14,190 nt of DNA from the NCBI GenBank assembly GCA_041481485.1, contig JBGPBY010000146.1:1-14190 (forward strand), written 5' to 3'. The DNA comes from JBGPBY01 sp041481485. GTDB lineage: Bacteria; Acidobacteriota; Terriglobia; 20CM-2-55-15. The translations under genes and the position numbers were made by a program. The notes beneath the pieces were generated by a model. The model saw only the letters and a program-made list of their open reading frames with translations, made no database searches and was not told where the DNA came from. This document shows positions 9,487 through 14,190 of the stretch, piece after piece; within the stretch, counting starts at the first letter, position 1; every line of letters starts with the position of its first letter.

Positions 9487-11124
9487 ATGTCCAAAAAAGG
9501 AAGCAAGGTTTCAGAGATTAACTCCAGCGACGAACAGAACCTGGGTGAGAACGACGCGCTGGGCAGCACTTCGCTGGTGATTTCAAAAGACGTTCCAACA
9601 GGAGCGGATCGCCGTTCGTTTCTGATGCGTAGTGCGATCGTGGCCGCCACAGCCATGATGACGGGCCGAACTATCGCAGCGCAGGAGAAGATCCAAAAAG
9701 GGACGGGGACTCCGCCGCCGCTGTCTCCCGACCTGGATGTTGTGAAGAAGGAAAAAGGTCCCGTCATGACGACCATCGACGAATTTTATAAGGTAGGGCC
9801 AGGTCCCTCGAGCTCGCATACGATCGGCCCGATGCGCATTACCTACGATTTCTATCAGCGCTGCACCAAGCTCCCGGCGGACCAGCTCGCCAAGGCAACG
9901 GCGCTCAAGGTGTATCTGTTCGGGAGTCTCAGCGCCACCGGCAAAGGCCATGGCACAGAGCGCGCCTCGCTGGCAGGGTTGGTCGGGCAGGAGCCAGCAA
10001 CTGTGGATCCCGCGTTTCTCGATAAAATGCGCGACAATCCAGAGCAGACTTACCCGGTGAAGCTCGGCGCCAAGACATTGAATCTCTCGCTGAAAGACAT
10101 CGTCTATGATGCCACCAAGGGTAATTTCCCACATCCGAACACGATGACGTGCAAGCTCATGGCCGGCGATCAAGTCCTCCTTGAACAGGAGTACTACTCG
10201 GTGGGTGGAGGTTTCATTGAGTGGAAAGGGTACACGGCTCCGAAGAAAAATCCACCGATGTATCCCTTCTCAACCATGAAACAGCTGCGGGCGCACGCCG
10301 AGAAAAACAACCTGACGATTGCGCAAGTAATTCTTGCCAACGAGACATCCATTTCCGGTAAGAGCGAGCAGGAAGTGTACGCCTTCGTCGACAAGATCAT
10401 GAACGCGATGGTGGCCATCGTGAAGTCCGGTCTGAATGCGCCCGAAGGCGTGCTGCCGGGACCAGTAAAGCTGATGACCAAAGCGTCGACCGTCTACAAG
10501 CGCGCGCAGGATGAATCCTTTCAGTCCGATCGTGGGATCGGCAGCCTTTCGGCATACGCTCTGGCAGGCTCCGAAGAAAACGGCCGAGGCCATCTGGTGG
10601 TGACCGCTCCGACAGGAGGATCCGCTGGAGTGATGCCGGCTCTGGTGTATGGCTTAGGCGAAGGCGGTCGCAAGCTCTCGCCGGAAAAGATCCGCGATGG
10701 CATGATAACGGCAGCTGCAATCGGGTATCTGTGCAAACACAATGCGACTTTGTCAGCGGCCGAGGGCGGCTGTCAGGCGGAAATCGGTGTGGCATCAGCA
10801 ATGGCCGCAGCGATGATCGCCGAGGCCCACGGTGCAACACCCCGCGTGATCGAGAATGCGGCGGAGTCGGCGCTGGAACATCATCTCGGCATGACCTGCG
10901 ATCCGGTCGCCGGATACGTGCAGATTCCCTGCATCGAGCGCTGCGCGTTTGGCGCAGTCAAAGCCTGGACCGCATATGCGATCGCCAGCAATGAGGTCGC
11001 GTCCAGCCATCGCGTCAGTCTCGACGAAACGATCACGGCAATGGCACAGACGGCCAAGGACATGAACAGCAAGTACAAAGAAACCAGTGAGGCCGGACTG
11101 GCTCTTTCGGTGACGCTCTGCTGA
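9487..11124 (+). CDS. sdaA: Iron-sulfur L-serine ammonia-lyase with a Tat export signal
   Basis: This 545-residue enzyme of the [4Fe-4S] L-serine dehydratase family would convert L-serine to pyruvate and ammonia. GPSSSHT (106-112) marks the N-terminal domain. Cys429 (EGGCQAE), Cys471 (TCDPVAG) and Cys482 (PCIER) match the three cluster ligands, with the 42- and 11-residue spacings I recall from Legionella LSD, and the C-terminal Cys545 matches the tail cysteine that enters that active site. The enzyme part starts near residue 94. Before it lies a twin-arginine signal: RRSFLM at 42-47, a hydrophobic stretch AIVAATAMM, and a likely cleavage after AA near 65. Known family members are usually cytoplasmic and about 455 residues long. 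The start is firm: AAAGGAG lies 6 bases upstream of the ATG. APTGGSAG (374-381) differs from APTNGACG of E. coli SdaA, so cysteine or another beta-substituted amino acid is a possible substrate. It is first in the plus-strand operon. Confidence 0.85.
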   Translation: MSKKGSKVSEINSSDEQNLGENDALGSTSLVISKDVPTGADRRSFLMRSAIVAATAMMTGRTIAAQEKIQKGTGTPPPLSPDLDVVKKEKGPVMTTIDEFYKVGPGPSSSHTIGPMRITYDFYQRCTKLPADQLAKATALKVYLFGSLSATGKGHGTERASLAGLVGQEPATVDPAFLDKMRDNPEQTYPVKLGAKTLNLSLKDIVYDATKGNFPHPNTMTCKLMAGDQVLLEQEYYSVGGGFIEWKGYTAPKKNPPMYPFSTMKQLRAHAEKNNLTIAQVILANETSISGKSEQEVYAFVDKIMNAMVAIVKSGLNAPEGVLPGPVKLMTKASTVYKRAQDESFQSDRGIGSLSAYALAGSEENGRGHLVVTAPTGGSAGVMPALVYGLGEGGRKLSPEKIRDGMITAAAIGYLCKHNATLSAAEGGCQAEIGVASAMAAAMIAEAHGATPRVIENAAESALEHHLGMTCDPVAGYVQIPCIERCAFGAVKAWTAYAIASNEVASSHRVSLDETITAMAQTAKDMNSKYKETSEAGLALSVTLC

Positions 11125-11140
11125 TTGAGCGTGCTGCGAG

Positions 11141-11794
11141 ATGGACCTCGAAGTTACGACAGCATTTCCGACCTCTCTCGGGAGGTTGCGGGTGCCAGAT
11201 GCCGATGCGATGAATTGCGACCTGCGAAGTTTGATACTTGAGCAGGAAAGGAACTACACAAGTCTGGGTCGTAGCAACATCGGCGGCTGGCACTCGCAAA
11301 CTGATTTTCTGGATCATCCGCAGCCTGCGGTGGCCGCTTTGTCCACATGGATTGATTGGGCGGTTAACAGAATGATCGGCGCCACTGCCGGATCCGGCGC
11401 GTTCAAAGGGACGCTTTCGGTCACGGCATGGGCGGCCGTTTGTCGTGAGGGCGCATACCATGCCCCTCACTCTCATCCCGATAGTGCCTGGTCCGGTGTG
11501 TATTACGTGGATGCAGGCAACGTGAATCCGAATCGGCCTCTTAGCGGGGTTCTGGAGTTCCTCGATCCTCGCACCGGAGTCGAAGCCATAACGGCACCTG
11601 GCGATCCGTACGGAGAGCCGTTGCGCATCCGGCCAGAGCCGGGGCTGATGGTCGTGTTCCCCAGCTGGCTCTACCACTGGGTACATCCCTACTTCGGCGA
11701 ATGTCCGCGCATCGCGGTCTCGTTCAACGTCGGTTTGAGGTCGCGTACGGAGGCCGGCGGTATCCTCGAATCCAACATTGCTGCGTTGCCCTGA
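11141..11794 (+). CDS. Putative 2-oxoglutarate/Fe(II) oxygenase, TIGR02466 family
   Basis: This 217-residue protein matches the TIGR02466 / 2OG-FeII_Oxy_5 pattern, a double-stranded beta-helix putative oxygenase. HAPHSHPDSAWSGVYYV (107-123) holds the proximal metal-binding His residues; GLMVVFPSWLYHWVHP places the distal His at 179 or 182; RIAVSFN from Arg190 would bind 2-oxoglutarate. It has no signal peptide, so it is probably cytoplasmic, unlike the genes on either side of it. The gene begins 16 bases after the lyase stop and ends 33 bases before the porin start, so it is co-transcribed. Only a weak GCGAG precedes the ATG, which suggests translation coupled to the lyase gene. Biochemical roles for this family are poorly known; hydroxylation of an amino acid or peptide linked to the lyase substrate is a guess. 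Confidence 0.78.
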   Translation: MDLEVTTAFPTSLGRLRVPDADAMNCDLRSLILEQERNYTSLGRSNIGGWHSQTDFLDHPQPAVAALSTWIDWAVNRMIGATAGSGAFKGTLSVTAWAAVCREGAYHAPHSHPDSAWSGVYYVDAGNVNPNRPLSGVLEFLDPRTGVEAITAPGDPYGEPLRIRPEPGLMVVFPSWLYHWVHPYFGECPRIAVSFNVGLRSRTEAGGILESNIAALP

Positions 11795-11827
11795 CAAGAT
11801 CGACTTTTCAAAAGGGAGACACCGCCT

Positions 11828-13384
11828 ATGTCGATGCGATGCTCACGCGGCCGAATACAAATTGCACTCGTCGTCGCGTTCGTCGTGTTGTTTGCGACTT
11901 CTGTATTTGGACAGGCATCCGAGTCTGCGCCCAGCCCGGTGGAAAATCAGATTGAACGCGTAAGGGCGGAGAACGCCGCCTTGCGAGAGCAGATTCGTAA
12001 GATTGAGGAACAGCAGAAAGAGCTTCAGGAGTTGATCAGGCTCTCGCTGCCGACGCCGGTAGACGCGGCGACGTCAGGTGACGTGCCGCCTTCATCGGCC
12101 CTGGAAGGAACAGAGACGACTCTGCCACCGGCGCCCCCGGCGGCAGCCACGACGCCGGCCGCGTTCCCGCAGGGAGCCACGCCGAAAAACGACGAACGTT
12201 TTAGAGACGGAATGGTGATCTGGCAAACTCCCAATTCCGATAGAGTGCCTTTTCTGCTGAAGTTCAACGACGATACCCAGCTCCGATATCTCAATACGAT
12301 TTCATCCGACGATACTTTCACCGACCACCTCGGCGTTGTCCACGAGGTTCATCTGCGCAACGACATCACGGTAAATCGCCAGATGATGGTCTTCTCCGGC
12401 TACGTCTTCGACGAAAGGCTGAGATATAGCCTCAAGATCTGGACCGCGGCCGGCGCCGCCACAATCATCATTGCCGGAAACCTTAGCTGGCAATTCAACG
12501 ACGCCCTTACTCTCACTGGAGGGTACACCGGGGTTCCAGGCAGTCGATCGCTGGTGGCCACCTTCCCATATTTTCAGGCGATCGATAGGAGTATGGCGGA
12601 CAACTTCTTCCGTCCCGGCTTCACCCAGGGCGTCTGGGCGAACGGAGAGCCTGTGAAGGGCCTGAACTATATGGCGTTCCTGGGAAACGGTCTCAATACC
12701 TTGAATATCTCGGCAGCCAAGATCGATACGCATCTGGCTTATTCCGGCAGCGTCTGGTGGGAGCCGCTCGGGCCCTACTCGGAACCAGGCAAATCGCGCA
12801 ACATGTACGATGATTATTTCGCCTCCAAAAAAGTTCGCATTCGAGTTGGTTCCTCGTTTACGAGATCCCGCGAGGACCGCTTTTCAAATCTCGATCAATC
12901 CAGTCCCGACAACACTGCACTCTATAATTCCGACGGCGTGCTGACGTTCTCGACCGGAGCGTTTGCGCTGGGGGTAACGGTTAACGAGGCTTTGTATAAG
13001 ATGTGGGCGATCGACGGCGGCATCAAATGGAACGGGTTTGCGGCTAACGGGCAATACTACAGACGTTGGCTAAACGATTTCGTAGCCGACGGACCGCTTC
13101 CGCTTGCATCCACATTTGACCAGGGCTTTGAGTTGTCAGCCGGTTATTTTGTCAAACATAAGAAGCTCGAGCTTTATGGCCGCGGGTCTAAGGTCTTTGG
13201 ACAGTTTGGCAACTCTTCCGAGTATGGCGCCGGGGCAAGGTGGTATTTCCTTCCGACCGAGCGAGTGTGGCTCAACCCGGAGGTGATCCGGGTCAACCAT
13301 TCTCCCTGGAGCGGTACCTTTACTCCGTACACCGCAGGTATGAATGGCTGGGTGCCGATGATACAGGCGGTCCTCGCATTTTGA
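11828..13384 (+). CDS. OprP/OprO-type outer-membrane porin
   Basis: This 518-residue exported protein resembles phosphate-selective porins O and P (PF07396). It has a signal peptide (MSMRCSRGR, hydrophobic core, cleavage near FGQA about residue 29), a coiled coil at about 38-70 (NQIERVRAENAALREQIRKI), an Ala/Pro-rich linker, and a barrel from about residue 120 with RLRYSLKIW, FNDALTLTGGYTGVPGSRS and a DNFFRPGFTQGVWANGE stretch. It ends in QAVLAF, a standard terminal Phe. AGGGAG lies 9 bases before the ATG at 11828; the ATG two codons later is less well placed. It is the last gene of the lyase operon. OprP homologues carry phosphate, polyphosphate or other anions, but the selectivity-determining residues cannot be assigned here. 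Confidence 0.82.
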   Translation: MSMRCSRGRIQIALVVAFVVLFATSVFGQASESAPSPVENQIERVRAENAALREQIRKIEEQQKELQELIRLSLPTPVDAATSGDVPPSSALEGTETTLPPAPPAAATTPAAFPQGATPKNDERFRDGMVIWQTPNSDRVPFLLKFNDDTQLRYLNTISSDDTFTDHLGVVHEVHLRNDITVNRQMMVFSGYVFDERLRYSLKIWTAAGAATIIIAGNLSWQFNDALTLTGGYTGVPGSRSLVATFPYFQAIDRSMADNFFRPGFTQGVWANGEPVKGLNYMAFLGNGLNTLNISAAKIDTHLAYSGSVWWEPLGPYSEPGKSRNMYDDYFASKKVRIRVGSSFTRSREDRFSNLDQSSPDNTALYNSDGVLTFSTGAFALGVTVNEALYKMWAIDGGIKWNGFAANGQYYRRWLNDFVADGPLPLASTFDQGFELSAGYFVKHKKLELYGRGSKVFGQFGNSSEYGAGARWYFLPTERVWLNPEVIRVNHSPWSGTFTPYTAGMNGWVPMIQAVLAF

Positions 13385-13453
13385 CGGTCGACGCGTTGGA
13401 TTCCTCGACGCTGGACGTTTCCGTGCAGTTGATCCCCGCCAACTAACCGTCAA
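13381..13453 (+). repeat. Widely spaced inverted repeat across the porin stop codon
   Basis: TTGACGGT (13381-13388, containing the TGA stop) is complementary to ACCGTCAA (13446-13453) with a 57-base loop. No T-run follows. It could contribute to the 3' end of the operon transcript, but the long loop makes this uncertain. Confidence 0.25.
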
Positions 13454-13474
13454 GGTGCGGTCTTTGTACGATCA

Positions 13475-13513
13475 ACCTCCGAAATATCGTAGAAGTCGTG
13501 GAGATTCGGAGGT
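13475..13513 (+). repeat. 9-bp inverted repeat in the intergenic region
   Basis: ACCTCCGAA (13475-13483) and TTCGGAGGT (13505-13513) pair perfectly around a 21-base loop. With no T-run after it, it is either a protein-binding dyad, a processing signal, or chance. Confidence 0.35.
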
Positions 13514-13663
13514 CGCATTGAACCGACACTGTCCGAAGAACTGCGGACGAGATTCATGCGAAGGGCGCGGAAGTCAAAGGTGAGTCGAGATGTACCAATG
13601 TGCCGCGCTGCCTTACAGCAGTGGCATCTGGTCTGCTTATAGAACAACCATACAAAAAGTGCT

Positions 13664-13690
13664 GAAGGAGCAGGCACGATCACGTGCCTG
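13664..13690 (+). promoter_or_regulatory. Shine-Dalgarno sequence separated from the start by a hairpin
   Basis: GAAGGAG (13664-13670) is followed at once by CAGGCACG, ATCA and CGTGCCTG (13671-13690): a perfect 8-bp stem with a 4-base loop. The stem ends directly at ATGACAACTATG. Counted along the chain, the Shine-Dalgarno sequence lies 20 bases from the first ATG, which is too far. If the hairpin folds, it lies 9 bases from the second ATG (13700), an ideal distance. No T-run follows, so it is not an intrinsic terminator. Confidence 0.55.
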
Positions 13691-13699
13691 ATGACAACT

Positions 13700-14041
13700 A
13701 TGCAATCAACTCCGGTTCGCATGACTTTAAAATGGTGTGTTCCGCATGGCGAGTGCCGGCCCATTGTGTCCGCTCTGCAGGGGATTATGCTTTTGACGCG
13801 AGGGGAGGCCGGTTGTGTCGGTTGTTCGCTGCAGACCGACATGCACGATCAGGACGAGTCCCTTATCCGATATGTCGAAGAGTGGAAGGGAGAAGAAGAC
13901 CTGGCGCGGCAGCTCCGTTCGGAAAGGTTCGGGGGCCTTGCAGAGCTGATGGAGCATGCCAGCAAATTCCCGATCATTGTATTTGACCTGCCGGACGCAA
14001 CCCGCGGAGCTGACTATGCCGAAGAGGTCCGCGGTTCCTGA
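13700..14041 (+). CDS. ABM-domain protein (antibiotic biosynthesis/quinol monooxygenase-like)
   Basis: This 113-residue protein has the ferredoxin-like alpha/beta pattern of ABM-fold monooxygenases: a first strand MTLKWCVP, a helix with ALQGIMLLTRGEAGCVGCSL, the central IRYVEEWKGEEDLARQLRSE, and LAELMEHASKFPIIVFDLP followed by GADYAEEV. This long C-terminal ending is typical of a small group of uncharacterised ABM proteins. Family members oxidise quinols or polyketide-like aromatics without a cofactor, or have no known activity. There is no signal peptide, so it is cytoplasmic. The start could be 13691, 13700 or even 13721, where family similarity begins; 13700 is preferred because folding of the upstream hairpin places the Shine-Dalgarno sequence 9 bases away. 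It lies 315 bases after the porin gene and is probably a separate transcription unit. Confidence 0.72.
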   Translation: MQSTPVRMTLKWCVPHGECRPIVSALQGIMLLTRGEAGCVGCSLQTDMHDQDESLIRYVEEWKGEEDLARQLRSERFGGLAELMEHASKFPIIVFDLPDATRGADYAEEVRGS

Positions 14042-14190
14042 GCGTATTGAAGGGACAGACACTGGATTATCGGGGGGAATTTAGGTGGCGGGGTGTGGTT
14101 TGTGGGGGGTGGGGGGGGGGGGGGACGCCCCACCCGAGAACCGCACGCCCAAGAACCCCCCCCAACAACCAGGAGGCCCCCGGAGAACAA
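14042..14190. other. Contig-end sequence: repeat-like motif then low-complexity G/C runs
   Basis: GGGACAGACAC at 14052-14062 resembles a motif common in dispersed repeats of many soil bacteria (from memory). From about 14076 the sequence becomes G-rich, with a run of 14 G at 14111-14124, then switches to C-rich with a run of 8 C. No frame is coding-like. This looks like poly-G read noise or a collapsed repeat rather than true biology. Confidence 0.6.

Larger units (their letters stand above)
13385..13690. other. Intergenic region before the ABM-like gene
   Basis: About 306 bases with no recognised gene. Short open stretches occur in several frames, including one running on from the porin end to a TAA at 13444-13446 and one reading LSEELRTRFMRRARKSKV, but none has a start with a ribosome binding site and none resembles a known family. 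The region contains two inverted repeats (listed) and a TATAGA at 13638-13643 that might be a -10 element, without a suitable -35. Confidence 0.5.

Noticed and set aside
13450..13842. Minus-strand frame of 130 residues opposite the ABM gene and its leader
   Set aside because: Overlaps a gene with clear family similarity, lacks a ribosome binding site and resembles no known protein.

Overview
The window (14,190 bases, moderately GC-rich) comes from a Gram-negative bacterium with an outer membrane, because three different beta-barrel porins are encoded. A TPR-fused multiheme cytochrome, a GH63-type glucosidase and DcaP- and OprP-type porins together would fit a soil Acidobacteriota or a similar lineage. 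That placement is inference from gene content, not from a marker gene. The last roughly 110 bases look like sequencing or assembly noise, so the window probably reaches a contig end.

Layout. Bases 116-2431 (+) encode a membrane-anchored cytochrome with eight CxxCH heme motifs followed by HEAT-like and TPR repeats; a perfect 12-bp hairpin lies just before its stop codon. After about 400 bases with no recognised gene, 2830-5616 (+) encodes a 928-residue GH63-like glucosidase, which ends only 12 bases from the convergent porin gene. Bases 5629-9110 are a minus-strand operon transcribed in the order dcaP-type porin, DUF4136 exported protein (4-bp ATGA overlap), then a second porin with a coiled-coil N-terminus. 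A 376-base divergent region (9111-9486) carries a near-perfect palindrome at its exact centre. Rightward from it, 9487-13384 is a tight plus-strand operon: an iron-sulfur L-serine ammonia-lyase with a Tat signal, a TIGR02466-type putative 2-oxoglutarate/Fe(II) oxygenase, and an OprP-type porin. A small ABM-fold monooxygenase-like gene follows (13700-14041), with a hairpin lying exactly between its Shine-Dalgarno sequence and its start.

How the parts may work together. The two divergent operons place three outer-membrane channels and one small exported protein beside an enzyme of a normally cytoplasmic [4Fe-4S] family that here carries a Tat signal. The simplest reading is a locus for taking in small anionic or polar solutes and deaminating serine or a related hydroxy- or thio-amino acid in the periplasm, perhaps under one regulator bound at the central palindrome. 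This exported lyase-porin locus is the most unusual thing in the window. The cytochrome and the glucosidase look like independent neighbours.
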